Below are positions 51,683 through 63,687 of a DNA stretch of 64,000 bases, piece by piece. The notes under the pieces were generated by a model. That model was not told the origin of the DNA. It did no database searches and was given only the letters and a program-made list of their open reading frames with translations. The stretch comes from Thelephora terrestris (Eukaryota > Basidiomycota > Agaricomycetes > Thelephorales > Thelephoraceae). Made by a program: the position numbers and the translations under genes. Numbering within the stretch: the first letter of the stretch is position 1; every line of letters begins with the position of its first letter. Where the stretch lies: NCBI GenBank assembly GCA_015956445.1, contig WIUZ02000004.1, positions 558,001-622,000 on the forward strand, given 5' to 3'.

Positions 51683-52764
51683 CGTCATCAGGTGAAGTGA
51701 GCTTGTACGTTGACAGCATCACCGAGGTTGGCTACGGTGAATTGCATGGGAATCGGTGGCTGACGGTTGTGTGTAACGAATTTGAATGGGGAGTGTTGAT
51801 AGGCGTAATCGAATGGCAAAGGCCCGATGAATAAAGATTCCTTCGTGCCGACATCCGGTGTGGTGTCCAGAGCTTCCGCGTAAAATCGTTGGAGATACCG
51901 ATGCGGAGCGGTCGCTGTGGAATGAGGAAACGCCGAGTCGTCGGGGAATTCCGCTGTCCGCGTCATGTGGCCCGTGCTACCGACGCGGACAGGCCGCAAG
52001 TCAAAGGGCGGCTGCTAGGTATCAATGGGTACGGGGAAATAGACGATATCGAATCGTCGTGTTGATCACGCCCAGAGCAGCAACCTGAGTCTATGTTCCC
52101 CTGACATTAAATTCACCGTTTCGAAGCAACTTGGACTTACCAAACTAATTCGTACCTGGCGCAAGGGAAGGGCATGTTTGGCACAATTACCTCGTGACCT
52201 TTGGTGGCTTGCTTCTATTGATATGTCAGTAGGCCATGTTGATATGCAATCCGGACGGTCGTGCCGGAGTGAAGTCGGGCTGCGATCGGTGTATTGAGGT
52301 CACAAGGCGAGATCGCCTCCGGATAGATTTTCCCAAGTAGCATCGTCCATCGGACGGCTGAGCCGTCTTAAATGATACGGTGGCATGAGAAGACTATTCA
52401 ACCGATGACCTCTTCCTTCTCTTCATTGAGGCCATATTGTGGGAAGCACTGAGACGAGTGTTCTGATAACGCCGCCACTGCCGAAGATCTGAACATGCCA
52501 TCGGGGGTTCTGCGTGTAAGGGATAGAGTGGTTATCTCCGAAGGTTTGGACTAGTGGCAAGTAGTTGACGGATAGCACGAAGTCGATGATAAGCCATTTG
52601 TGTACTGATGAGCGCGAGAAGGTGTGGTATCAATCTGGAGGAAGGCTGTAGGAGTTAACCTCAGAAGGCGCGCAGAACGCCTCGTGAGTTGCGCCTTGCG
52701 ATGTTGCCGGTATCGCATGTCAGCGCATGTCGTCGAAAATGGCTTGGTGAGTGACAGGCTGGGA
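51683..52764 (-). pseudogene. Broken membrane-protein-like locus, family unknown
   Basis: Minus-strand frame 52740-52426 is protein-like over about 100 codons: AFCAPSEVNSYSLPPD, then YHTFSRSSVHKWLIIDFVL, SVNYLPLVQTFGDNHSIPYT and NPRWHVQIFGSGGVIRTLV. It is interrupted by TGA codons, one directly after SLPPD. Further on, 52014-51688 is an uninterrupted exon-like frame (QPPFDLRPVRVGSTGHM, YAEALDTTPDVGTKESLFIG, PLPFDYAYQHSPFKFVTHN) entered at a CTAG acceptor-like site. The two parts may belong to one old gene. The conserved look with stops suggests decay. No domain was recognised. Confidence 0.35.
52353..52367. repeat. Perfect 7-bp inverted repeat with 1-base centre
   Basis: GACGGCT, one base, AGCCGTC. 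It is able to form a hairpin, and its function is unknown. It lies inside the broken locus on the minus strand. Confidence 0.6.
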
Positions 52765-53073
52765 TGAATAGAGTGTGGCTCAGGGGTAAACCTGACGGGG
52801 GGCGGTGTCCAACTGTTGGTGTATAACGAGCGTCAACTTACCCAACAAACTGCGTTTATGTCGCAGAGATGACATCCTCCAAGAGTGTGAGCGGTGATAA
52901 GTACAGGGAGGCCGACTTCGGGGTGGGGGAGAATGCGGGGTACAGGCTCGTACAGGGACAGCCAAGCCCGGTCAGCCACGTGCAGGCTCGGCGTTCGGCG
53001 CCAAGTTGGCAGCGGTCGGGATGAACATCGCTGCGGTGGAGATGCGAGGAGAACGCACCAGTTGACCACCACG
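52765..53073. promoter_or_regulatory. Upstream region of mitochondrial AAA gene
   Basis: 309 bases upstream of the ATG at 53074. The overlapping + frame opening at 52894 has no ATG before 53074 and is treated as leader. No TATA-like element was seen. Confidence 0.4.
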
Positions 53074-55562
53074 ATGTTGCGGCAAACATCTCGGACGGCC
53101 CGCTCAGCTGTTCGTCTGCTGGCAGACTCAAAAGTTTCTCAAAAACCTACGCGACCATATGCACGGTTTCTGCATGAACGGCATCCACTCCTTAATTCTC
53201 CTCTCGTTCTACAGAACCCAATATCTGACACTTTGACTTTCGCTTCTGGTTCCCAACTTCGGACGCGGCCGTTCACATCGACGAGCCGGAATTCTCTTAG
53301 GCACCCCCGATCAGGTGACCAGCGAAGAGCTGCTGTCCGAAATCATCCCCTGGGGGGTACGACCGAAGATGATTTCCCGAGGAAGGGCAGGAAAGCCAAT
53401 CCATTCTTGCCGTTTCAAACGTCTAGCTTTGTGGATGCTTTCGTGACCACAATCGTCGGCGTGGGTATAAGTGAGTCGTGCCGGCAAGAACGTGTAGGAT
53501 GCGAGTGGAGTTGAATTGACCCTGCTGTAGTTTTCGCCGCTGGAACCGCGTATCTGGAGTGGTACAAGTGGAAGGTTCTCGTAAAGGTAGGGTTCCTGTG
53601 TAGTTCTAGGACATACGCGTGCTAAGATGACGCTGTTGGATTTAGATGGAGGACGCCTTCGGCCCTGGGTATGACCCCGCCCTTGAACTAGCAGTTCACT
53701 CGGCCAACTCCAAGTCACGGCGTGAAGGGGAACGGGATGGGAATAGACCGGACCTGGAACTCGAGATTGGGGATCCGGAACCATGGACTCAGCACCTCAG
53801 ACGCAAAGAACAAGACGTTATCGACCTGATTGTCAAAGGAGAGGAAACGGGACATTACTACGTGTTGCTTGGCGCAAAGGTAACGTAGCCCGCTCCACGT
53901 TCCTGCAGATTGAGGACCCCAATGTTTACATCAGGGTACCGGAAAAACGACGATGATTCTCGATGCCATGGCATCCATCCAAGCTGAGGGGACCGCCATG
54001 TGTGATGCCCATCCAAACTTGGAAGTTTTTAGGCTAAGGCTCGGCAAGGCTCTGAATTACGAGTTCAACGAGGATACACAGACTTCGTTGTTCCAACGAA
54101 GAGACCCTCGGGAAGGTCAATACGCCCGATCTAGTGTATGATTTTCGCATCTTGACAGGTTGTGCATCTTAGCTGGTCCCTCATTGGATATCGAGAGGGG
54201 TAAGATTTCGTACTCTTAGGGAAGCTCGGTCACTCAAATTCCAAGCAGCTCTCAATAAACTCGAGAAAGTGGCGTTGCGTTACAGCCGAAAACATGGTCG
54301 CCCGCCTGTCCTGATCATTAACAATGTTCATTACTTCAACAACGACGATGACGGTCGTGACATGCTACTACAACTGCAACAGCGTGCGGAGGCCTGGGCC
54401 GCCAGCGGTTGGTTATTGTTGTTTGAGAAGACTCAAATGCTAATCCCCCTGTAGGCATCATGACCATGGTTTTCAGCACGTGAGTAGAGTCTTACGGTGG
54501 GAGGGACATGTGAACTGATGGCAGAATTTTCTTGTAGCGATGATTTCTGGCCATTTTTCATAATGCGTCAGTCGATTCTTTCATTTACGCCGTCCCCTCT
54601 CAACGGTGTGATATAGGTAGAAACGCTAGTAGGATGCACGTGCTTTCCGTCTATGACCTGGACGGCAAGGAAGCAATCCAAGCTTCTTCACGCATGCGGC
54701 GCAGCTCAAACCGTGAGATGGAGTCACTCGAGGCGGTCCGAGAAGCCATCTCAATCGTGGGCGGACGTCTTTCGTACCTGAGTAGGGTGGCAACGGCACG
54801 GGACATGCTCGAGATGGCGAATCACCTCAAAACCGTTGAGAAAGGGTGGCTTCTGAGCCGCATTGGCCTGATTCGGGACTGTGACGACGATGTCATGGAT
54901 GAAGTGAGTGATATTTATACACTCAGGTTTTTTGAGATTAACACACGGATCTCAGCAAAAATGGAGTTCGTGCTCCTGGCTTCTCTTGCAAGAATTCGTT
55001 AAGCGGAGAAGGGCACAAGAAGAAGAATTGAGGGAGAAGATCAAAGTGGGTGAAGCGGAACAGTCTGCCTTGGATGATCTGCCACTGCCCGCCATTTCCT
55101 ACGTGAGTATGACCTGGAAACCCGCCCCACTTCCTGGCTAAATGCGTGAAATTCTAGCATGAGTGTCGGCAAATTATGACGAGGGCAGATTTCATGGAAG
55201 GTCTGATTTTCATTATCGTGTTTGAGCTTGCTGAAACAAATTTACTCCGCTTCTAGAACTGGACCGTCTCAACATCATCAACATCGACATCGACCACAAT
55301 GTCCGCCCTGATTCGTTTTTGATTCTTCATGCAGCGCAGGAGGTCGTCGAGGAAGATGGTTTCGAGGAGAAGTTGGAATCTGTCAGGGATAGAATCGATG
55401 AGATCGAGAGTTTGCACAGGACCCGGGAGTTGACGGTAAGAGTCCCACCGTCCATTCCTTGCCAGGATTCTGAGCATCCCCTAGTTCAAGGACGTGGATA
55501 AAGGCGACAGAATCCGCCTGACTGTCGACAAAGGGGGTGCGCGTCTTATTGAGGGTTCATAG
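53074..55562 (+). CDS. Mitochondrial AAA-type P-loop ATPase (fungal family with C-terminal winged helix)
   Basis: Thirteen exons fit in phase for 613 residues; the shortest are 25, 27 and 29 bases (54455-54479, 54173-54199, 54538-54566). The N-terminus MLRQTSRTARSAVRLL is a basic presequence. A hydrophobic helix lies near residues 125-145 (VVGVGI joined to IFAAGTAYLEWYKW). Walker A is GAKGTGKTTMIL, split by an intron after AK. Walker B is PPVLIINNVHYF with DDDGRDMLLQLQQRAEAWAA. TMVFSTDDFW follows. The C-terminal half has ISIVGGRLSYLSRVATARDM and a winged-helix-like part, then VDKGDRIRLTVDKGGARL. Conserved fungal mitochondrial proteins share this arrangement; the substrate is not known to me. 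The exon 5-6 join uses AAGCAG because it gives ERALNKLEKVALRY. Confidence 0.82.
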
Positions 55563-56581
55563 GCTCTGTGCGTTGCGCCACCGGTGGTATGGTTATACCC
55601 TTGTCCCTTGCCGTGCCTTACCGTGCGTTAATACCCCCTTCACTCTTTCGTACAAGCACGTCACCTCCAAGGGCACATCATGCGCACATACGCCGCAGTC
55701 GTACCCTAGGGGAACGAGTTGAAGTAATGGTGACACTTATTTAATCATTCATTCCACCAGTCAAGAATTGAATTGTTCGGTAACATCGTGTTCTGGGCTC
55801 GGAGATTAACCGACGGAGTGCCGGGTCGCGTTTCGCGTGGCTGGCGTTTCTGATGGCACGCTCGCGATCGGTACACGGCCGATAACCTGTGCATCGTCGG
55901 TTCGCTTACCATGGGTGCTCTCTCTGGGTAATGGGCAGAAGGAGGAACGAGCATTGTAGTTCGATACCAACATACGCTTTTGTTATCTTTCTTACCGTCT
56001 GCGTCTGGCATTGATTGACAAGATGTTCCCCCCGCACTTCTCCCCATGACAACTCATCGAAGGACGAACACACGCTGCAGATCACCTCGAGGATAGCAAC
56101 TACCACCATCGCTCTCCTTCAACTTTTTGACCACATTCCTTTTTACCGCCTTTCTTGTATTTTTTTTTCTTTTTCTTGAAGCGAGAAAAACCCCAAGCCC
56201 GGATAATCAGAACCAGATGAGAATGACCAAAAAGGGGATAAGCATAGTTAGGTAAGCAGATCAGCAGCCAGGCTTTCATCATTTCTCGTGGGAGGTCGCA
56301 CTTTTTTCGTGGTTTATCCCCCTTCTTCGAGGATACACGCGGTTGAGCGGCGGTCACCATCTACACGAGGCTATCGCGTTCCCCAGGGCTGTCATATCAC
56401 TCCCCGCTAATCTCTTTCCTCTGGCTTCTGTCCTCCAGCCTAGGACTTTCAAGAACGCCGCCGTGACCACCGTGCCCTCATACCCCCAAAAACACCTCTT
56501 AACGCGACACATTCCCCCATACGCTCCTCACGCGGCTCTCTACGACATCCTGTGCTTATTATATGATCTCTGTGCTCACGA
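55563..56581. other. Intergenic stretch with promoter of the membrane-protein gene
   Basis: About 1 kb without a supported gene. A T-rich tract lies near 56155-56177 and a long CT-rich zone from 56330 to 56560 precedes the ATG at 56582. The overlapping frame 56343-57014 is a shadow of the real exon. Confidence 0.5.
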
Positions 56582-59500
56582 ATGTCACGTCAAAATAACA
56601 GCTCGAACCCCAGTCCAGTCCTTCCAGAGCCAACTTCGCCGGTCGACAGGAACTTTGAATCCCCCACCGTCCCATCTCCGTCTCCCCATGGCCATTTCAA
56701 GAGGGAATCGGAAAGTTCAGAAGGTTATCCTTCATGGCTTCCGAGACGACCACCAGTTCCCGCGCCCGCTTCGACCGTTCAGTCGCTCGTCGGCATCTTC
56801 CACCCGGAGTCGGGACCCAGCGAACCCGTACCAGTTGGACGTAAGCCAACCCCACGATCTATCAGGATCGTTAGTGTGGCGGACTCCCAGAACGAACGGG
56901 AAGGTGGACGTAGAGAGGCAACGGATCAAACACGAGCTAGCCAACCAGGTCACTTACGCGTATGGTCCCGCGCTACCACCACTGGCATGTCTCCCACCGC
57001 GTTTTCCACACTGATAGGACACCCCGGACTCGTGCCAAAGTTTAACACCAATGGCCTCAACCTTCAGCTTCTGCGAAACCCTTCTCTCTTAACCCGCCTT
57101 CACTTCTACCTCCTTCCGATTATAACCTTCTACCATATTCCACTGCAAACTTTCTTTGATTTCAATGCTGTATACATACTAATTCAGTGAGCCGCGTTTT
57201 CTCCCTCGCCCGTTGCTGGTTGCTAACGTCCTCGTGTCTACCTGCTTAGAGTCGCCAGATTTCCCAATCCTGTTGCCCCTGGTGTCCCTGGGTCTGGAAA
57301 GAATTGGGCTCTTGGCGCTGCTGCGTACATCGCTTGTTGGGCTGCTGGGATATTTGCGGTCTTTCTTGTATATGAACTTGTTTATTCCTTCTATCGGCGT
57401 TGGAGAGTTAGTAAGTCGCATTTCACGGCCCACATCATCGCGATATCTCATTCAACTTCTCTTAGAACGCCCCCTAATTATCCCCATCTACTTGTCCGCT
57501 CCCGCATTCAATCTGGCATCCATGACTTCCTACAATACCTACAGCTTCCTGCGGCACATCAGGTCTACATCCTGGGACCCAGAACGCGGTGGAAGCATCC
57601 GTGACGGTATTGCCGAAACTTGCTGGTATTTTTCTCAAAACACGGCGAATATCGCCCTTCTCCTGCCCAGAGCTGGTCTATCTCTGGCTCTGCTGTTGAC
57701 CTTTTTGTCCTCGCAACCTGGGACGCTCGCGCTTGCTGACTCTGGAAATATTGGTCGCGACCGGACCTTTTTCAACCCTCAGACTGGGACGTTGTCCGGT
57801 TATGCGGAGGGTGTGCTGATTGCCAACGTCGCTTGGACGGCTTGGCGGACCTTGGTCTGGTTCTGTGCTTGGTGCGGTTGCTTTCTCTGCAATCTCTCAG
57901 GAAACGACAGTTCACTGATCGTAACCCACACACAGGCTTGGTTTATGGATCTTCAGCGGACATGGCTGTGCCGGTCTTTGTGGTCCTCGTTTTAGGTGGC
58001 AGGAAGAGGAGGCGGAGAAGAGAACCTCGTTATATAGTGCAGAAGACTTCGATGACGGGGATGCCTTGCCCTGGTCGTGGCGCGATGGTGCTCGAGGTCG
58101 GATTATGGAGGCTTTTGAATTTTGCAAGACGAGCAGGTCGAATAAAGCTGGAAAGAAGGCCCTTTCGGATATCCAAGAAGCTTCGGTCCCCTTCTCCGGT
58201 ATGGAAAAAGTTATGGCCGCAGTTGGCTTGCCAACTTCTCCCCAGCCTGCCCGAAGAGGCGCCCTGACAGGAGACCTGTTTGAACATCCTGAACAGGGCG
58301 CTTCACCCACAGAGATCAGCGAGAAGGCACTCACAAACCCAGTGATCGACTTTTCGAGTATCATTCCTCCCGTGAAGGAAAAAGTTTCTCGCAAGCCTGT
58401 CCCCTCTGGTCCATTGACGTCTCTGCCGTATCCATTCGTTGGTCATCATGGTGCTCAAGTGTCCTCGGAGGAACAAGTTCCTTTCCCCCCTTCACCCCGA
58501 CACCCGAAATCCGTCGAGAGCTTGCAGCGCAGCCAGCGGAGTCGAAGCAGTCGACAAAATTCGAACAAGGAGAATGTCGAGGAGTCAGATGTTGTCACCA
58601 ATGACGAAGCGGAGGAAGACGACCTCGAGCTTGAACCAGAGGACGAGGAAGAAGTTGACGTGGAGGTCGAAGCAGCCTCCTCTGATAGGAGGACTTCTGG
58701 CTCGATGTCAAGTCTCGGACAGCCCATCCCCTCGCGCTACCCCTTTCAGTACAGACGACCACGTGGCAGAACCAGCGCTTCCTCGCGTTCTCACGTTACC
58801 CCGCAATCTCACCACACACGCTCTACGCCCTCAAGGTCTACGCAATCGACTGGCAATGTGGAAACAAGCGACTCGCCCCTTTCTGCTGATAACAGCTCCC
58901 CTCGCTCACGGGAAAGTGCTGGCATTCCCGGGCCACCTCGTCACCCGAATGTTCAGCAGAGGAGAGGAAGGGCTGGAAACCCCCCCGCATTCCTCGTTTC
59001 TCCAACACCTGCCTATCATAGGACGAGGGCGAGGACAGAAAGTGGCAGCACGTCTGGCTCTCCCTACAATCCCTCCCCAGTTTATGAATCAAGTCAAGAA
59101 GGTGATGATGAAGAGCGGCGTATCGAAACCCCTGAACCTGAAGGGTCTATTGAGGAGGCTGAGAGGGAGGACAGCGTCGGGTTGCTTTCAGCTGGTCCCA
59201 GTCCACGAGCTTCTGTGATCGGTGGGATGCGACATTGGCCAAGCTCGAGGAGCCGACATGGATCTACAGGTTCGCAGCAGAGCCGATCTCCTTCAGTATC
59301 TACACGGTCACGGACACAGTCCCTTGTTCAATCTCTCGGTGCTCTCTCACAAGGCTCACGCTCACGGGCGCAATCGTTGATTCACTCCCTTGGCGCCGCC
59401 TCACAATCCTCGCTGGAATTGGTGAGGTCGAGGGCTAATTCAACCGCACAGTTCTCAGACTCGCCGCATTACTCCAGTCATTCGGATGGGATACCGAGCA

Positions 59501-59982
59501 GCCCGGAAAACAACACATTCGGGCAGCCAAATATTAGGACCGACCGGACCAGAAGAGGTGGACCGCGCCTTTCTGGCCTCCATATATCGATGGAGGATGT
59601 CGATGTCATTTCGAACGCAGGGTCCGGATCGGGGTCGGAATCCCTTTCGCAGTATCTTTCGCCTCTGCCGATGCCAACACCGCCAAACAGGTCGAGGGTC
59701 CCATCATCAGCCGCCCACTCCGATGCGGGAACCATCACAGCCCCTTTAAGAGGCAGGGTGGACAGTCAGACAGCGCCAGTTCCAATTCCAGGAAGGCAGC
59801 AGACATTCCTCACTGTCCCAGAGGAACACCCGGACCTCAGCTCGGTACCACAGTCCTTCGTAACCGCGCCCGCTACTGTCGGGAGTAACACTACGACCGC
59901 AAGCGACGAGACCATGCCAGGACAAACCTCGAGGGGCATGCATCCTGAAAGACACATGGACATCACTGCTCAACCTATGTGA
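56582..59982 (+). CDS. Large multi-pass membrane protein with Ser/Arg-rich cytosolic tail
   Basis: Four exons (56582-57186, 57250-57410, 57466-57871, 57936-59982) give 1072 residues. The first 160 are disordered Ser/Pro-rich. Membrane segments follow: FYLLPIITFYHIPLQTFF, WALGAAAYIACWAAGIFAVF, NIALLLPRAGLSLALLLTFL, and VAWTAWRTLVWFCAWLGLWI across the last junction. The remaining 650 or so residues are hydrophilic, with an acidic block (DDLELEPEDEEEVDVEVE), many RS/SP dipeptides and two copies of a QSL.SLGA.SQ unit near residues 848-882. The layout suggests a regulated membrane protein with a phosphorylated tail. No named family was recognised. Introns two and three fall in or next to membrane segments. 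Confidence 0.78.
59307..59412 (+). repeat. Tandem protein-coding repeat (QSL-SLGA-SQ unit, 2 copies)
   Basis: Two adjacent copies encode SRTQSLVQSLGALSQ and SRAQSLIHSLGAASQ, with clearly diverged codons, so the duplication is old or the unit is under selection. Confidence 0.7.
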
Positions 59983-60604
59983 ACGTTGGACACTTTTTGG
60001 TTGTTACCGGTTGCGTTTTTGTTCTTCAATGGACGGAATGCAGGAGCCATTCGGACATGCGCATTTTGATTAGTATCTCTTCTCTTGTTTCTCTCGTCAA
60101 GCCACTCCATAGCATTTGCTGCTTTGCACCGTTGTTTATTCCTCATATTGCAGATTTCTTGCGTCTTGCTTTTTTAATTTGTCGTTTGCTTTGTACCCTA
60201 CAGCCATTGATGCACCCCTTCCCATTTATTCCCCAGCTTTTCTCCCTCGCCCCTCTACCCAAATTTGCTCTGCTCACGAAACACCACCTTACGTCGTGGT
60301 TTAACACGAGTTGCTACTTAGTAAACATAAACAGATGCTGACCTTCTTGCTCCCGGAGCGGTGATCGATCCCCCGTGAGAATCGGACTGAGTCAGGCCCG
60401 GTGACCGGAACGTGACGCATGACGCGCACAACCATCCAGCATCCCGGCCGTCCCGCTAGTTCTGCAATCTTCTGCACCCCCGCACTCCCAGTTCCACTTT
60501 CACCATCGCGTCTGTCTCAGAAACCGCCTTGTTCGCTGCGCCACACCTTTCTCTCTAGCTGTGGGGCCAGACGTTGAATTCTTGCTGCTTCGGGGTTTCC
60601 CAGC
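59983..60604. other. Intergenic stretch
   Basis: 622 bases. The first half is T-rich and pyrimidine-rich 3' flank of the membrane-protein gene. The second half has CG-rich patches (gtgacgcatgacgcgcac near 60412) that could hold bZIP-type sites. No gene was seen. Confidence 0.45.
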
Positions 60605-63346
60605 ATGGTACACAGACCAACGGACTCGAGGCTTCTAGCAAACCTGCTCTCCCAGGAGAAAGAGTACAGCAAGCAACTCGGAATCGTTTTGGAGACTTCG
60701 CAAGCGTCGCTTGCGTCGTTCTCAGCGTATGCTTCGGCGTCTCCCCCTCCGATATCTCAGGTGATCCTGTCAGTTGCTGGTGCGTTAGCAGGTGCGGACG
60801 AGGCGCTGCAGAAATACTGGCAGGCCGTTGATGAGTGGAGGGATCAGTTGATGAGGCTCAAGGAGCTGGAGTCGGAGGTCGGGAACATCATGCGAGATAG
60901 GGAGATTTTGTAAGTCACTTTCCAACCCCTCATGTCTACATCGTTGTCACCCTTCACCGATGTGCATGGGTGCGGGATTCTCATGGAATTTCTTGAGTGC
61001 AGGGTCACCCGACTGATCAAAGCTTCGAAACAACAGAAACCGACCCGGGAGACCCTCATCACCGGCAGCGGCTCATCTTCCTCCCTAATTTTTAAGGAGG
61101 GTTCTTCCAAGTTGAATGCAGCACAATCAGAGCTTCAGGCCTGCGAGTCCCAGTTGGCGAACAAGGAAAGGGAACTGGAAGTGCTGCGGTTGAGTACCAT
61201 CCGAGTGGGGTTACACGCGCGGTGCACGGCTATGGTAAACTGTGGGTGGTCGTGGGGTGAGATGGGTAAGGAGGGTTTGAGAGCATTGGAAAGCTTGGAC
61301 ACCATGACAAGCGGTCACTGTGAGTTATAATAAGCTGTCCAATGCGCTCCTGTCTCAGTCTCCGTTCAAGTTTCTCCGCCGCATTCACCTAGATTCCCGC
61401 CTGTCTCCAAGTCTCTACCCGACCCAGGCGATGCACATTCAGAACTTTCATCCATCCTCCCTTCTCATTCCGCTTCGCAGATCGCTCTCATGCTTCCACC
61501 GGGGCAATCCGAACTCAAACCTTCAGATACTGGGCACTCTATTTCTGGACCTTCTCAGCAGTATTCGCTTGCCATCGCCCCTGCACACTCCATTTCCGAA
61601 CATACGATCCCGACCAGCACTGAGGCTCCTTATTATCCCGCAGTTGAGGACGATCATAGCAGCGATGACCATAGGACCCTGGAGGTGGTTGAGAATGATC
61701 GGTTTACGAACTTGCAGGAGCAGAGGAAGCGGAGAAGCAAGTCGAAGCGACGCCCGGAGGTTAGCACGATCAGGATGGGGGAAAGACCCGCGCTTCCAAA
61801 CGGTTCACCTGTGACAAAACACAAAGTAGAGAAGGACGGAAGCCGGAAACACGGGGTCTTCGGGACCATAGCCGGCTTATTCACGAAAGGCAGTCCTAAG
61901 AAAGGTTGGACATCGAGGAGAGACCCAAACCTGAAAGACGATTCTTCGGATGAAGACGGCGTCCGGTATCTCGCCGTTTCCCCGTCGAAGCGAGATATCC
62001 ACTTCACAGGCTCCACTGGCGAAAGGCTGAGGAAACGCAAAAAGAACAGGGCATCCACTCTCGATCACCCCGCGTTCGACAACCGTGAGTGGCCAACAAC
62101 TGCGGGCAAGGGCAAGGCGAGAGCTGCATCACTCGACTATCGCCAAGGGGAGCTCTCGGTCACCGAGGAACACTTCCGTCCTCAGAGGGTGATAACCCGT
62201 CGCCGAAGCTCTTCCTCGCCCCATCTCCCCCTTCCCACTGAAGGCCCGTACTTATCTCACCACAATTCCCTGACCACGTCTATTGCGAGTATCACGTCGG
62301 CTCCAACGTTGTCAAATCGGACTCCTGTCCCCTCTCACAGGAGAAGTTCTACATCCGTTGTCTACACACCCACTAGGACGAGTTCCCATCGACGAGCTAC
62401 ATCAGGAACCTCGAGTCCTGTAAATCCAGTCCACCCTCAAGCGAACTTGATGAGTATCGTAGAAGAGGCGGTCAGGGTTAACCGGGAGTCGAGGATCTCG
62501 ATGAACCCGAACAACAGGCTAGAATCGATCAAGGCTCCTCCATCTGTAACTGAAGTGCTGAAACACGAAGCTGAAGTGGTACAGGCAAACACTCAACCCC
62601 CTCCTATGCCTCAAATCTCCTCGTCCAGGTCTGCCAAACCGAAAAGCCCACCCCCTCGCAGCCCGGATAGTTCTATGATCAAACAAACTCCACCAATACA
62701 GCATAATGTGGACGTTGGGCCCCCAGCTACCAAGAGTGCGATGACCATTGAACCAACTTCACCACCCATGGAACACCCTCTTCCTGTAAAAACGCCACTC
62801 AAGTCGGCGTTGCGAAACCCTAGCCGGACCCCCTCTCCCAACCCTTTAACTCTCCGTCCCAACGTATTGTCTCCCCAACCCTCTCGCCGCATTAGCAAGA
62901 TATCAGAAAAGCTCGAAGACGATTCCGCTTCTGATTCCTCCTCTTATGAAACTGTCCACGAAGACCCCGATTCTCGTCCGAGTTCACCGCTCGCACCACC
63001 AGTGCCACCAAGAGATCCCATAGTCAACACAGGCGTTGATAGCGACCTTTCCCATGGGACATCGTCCACTGCGATAGGATCTACAGATAACGGCAACTCT
63101 TCACGTCGCAAGAGCGTGAGGATGTCGTTACCTCCCACGTATTCGACGACTCCTCCAGCAAGGGATGACTGGGAAGGGGGGAAGTCGTCATGGTCTCCGC
63201 CTCGCGACAACACCCAAGAAGAGGCTTCATGGAGTCCGAGGAACGGAAACGCTGGCGGGCGAGATCTGTGGGAAGATTCAAGCGACGAAGATAACGAGTA
63301 CAGCACAGCACGGAGACTACTGAGCAAGCTCTCTGGACGACAATAG
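60605..63346 (+). CDS. Coiled-coil (BAR-like) protein with long disordered tail, unknown function
   Basis: Three exons (60605-60909, 61003-61319, 61359-63346) give 869 residues. It starts MVHRPTDSRLLANLLSQEKE. The first 200 residues are helical: EYSKQLGIVLETSQASLASF, ALQKYWQAVDEWRDQLMRL, ELESEVGNIMRDREILVTRL and AQSELQACESQLANKERELE. This resembles an F-BAR/IVY1-like or other membrane-sculpting coiled coil, which is inference. The 38-base last intron (61320-61358) is short, but it is the join that reaches the long Ser/Pro-rich frame (VSPPHSPRFPPVSKSLPDPG). The tail has basic blocks (QRKRRSKSKRRP), PPVPPRDP and an acidic end (WEDSSDEDNEYS). It may be a basidiomycete-specific family. Confidence 0.75.
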
Positions 63347-63687
63347 ACGTTTGTTGCCTGGGGTTCATTATTTTTATTGCACCCTATCGTTACCCTGCAC
63401 CGCCAACAGCGAGCGATTTTTATAGGTTATTCCGGCTCCGCCCCTTCCTCTTTGTTCTCCTTTCTTGTATGGTATTTTCTCAATCTCTCGTAGCGTACTG
63501 TACATACTTCCAGCACGGCCATCAAGTCCTCAAAAGCGAGGACTCGGCTGATTACGTAATTATCCCTCACAATTGAGGTCACCCTGAGTCCGATCCAGTC
63601 CACCGTTGACCTTCAGCCACCATCGTCTTTGCGGCACGAATCCCTCAATATTTAAACTCACCAAACTCCATTGACACATACTTGAGT
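63347..63687. promoter_or_regulatory. Upstream region of SUMO gene
   Basis: 341 bases. Downstream of the stop at 63346 there is a T-rich 3' flank, then a region before the SUMO ATG containing GGCTGATTACGTAATTATCC (near 63547) and CAATATTTAAACTC (near 63647) close to the start. Confidence 0.4.

Noticed and set aside
52353-52367. Hairpin as a bacterial-type terminator
   Set aside because: The window is eukaryotic nuclear DNA, and there is no T-run or upstream gene end; it is kept only as an inverted repeat.
35567-53073. Transposable element explanation for the low-coding block
   Set aside because: I saw no reverse transcriptase, integrase or transposase motif, no long terminal repeats and no inverted ends; only host-like relics such as the sirtuin. 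Repeat searches could still find some.
54200-54248. Acceptor at CTCTTAG (about 54220) in the AAA gene
   Set aside because: It shifts the frame; the later AAGCAG acceptor gives the family-like ERALNKLEKVALRY.
56343-57014. 223-codon + frame
   Set aside because: Shadow of exon 1 of the membrane-protein gene, which reads through the 57187 donor into membrane segments.
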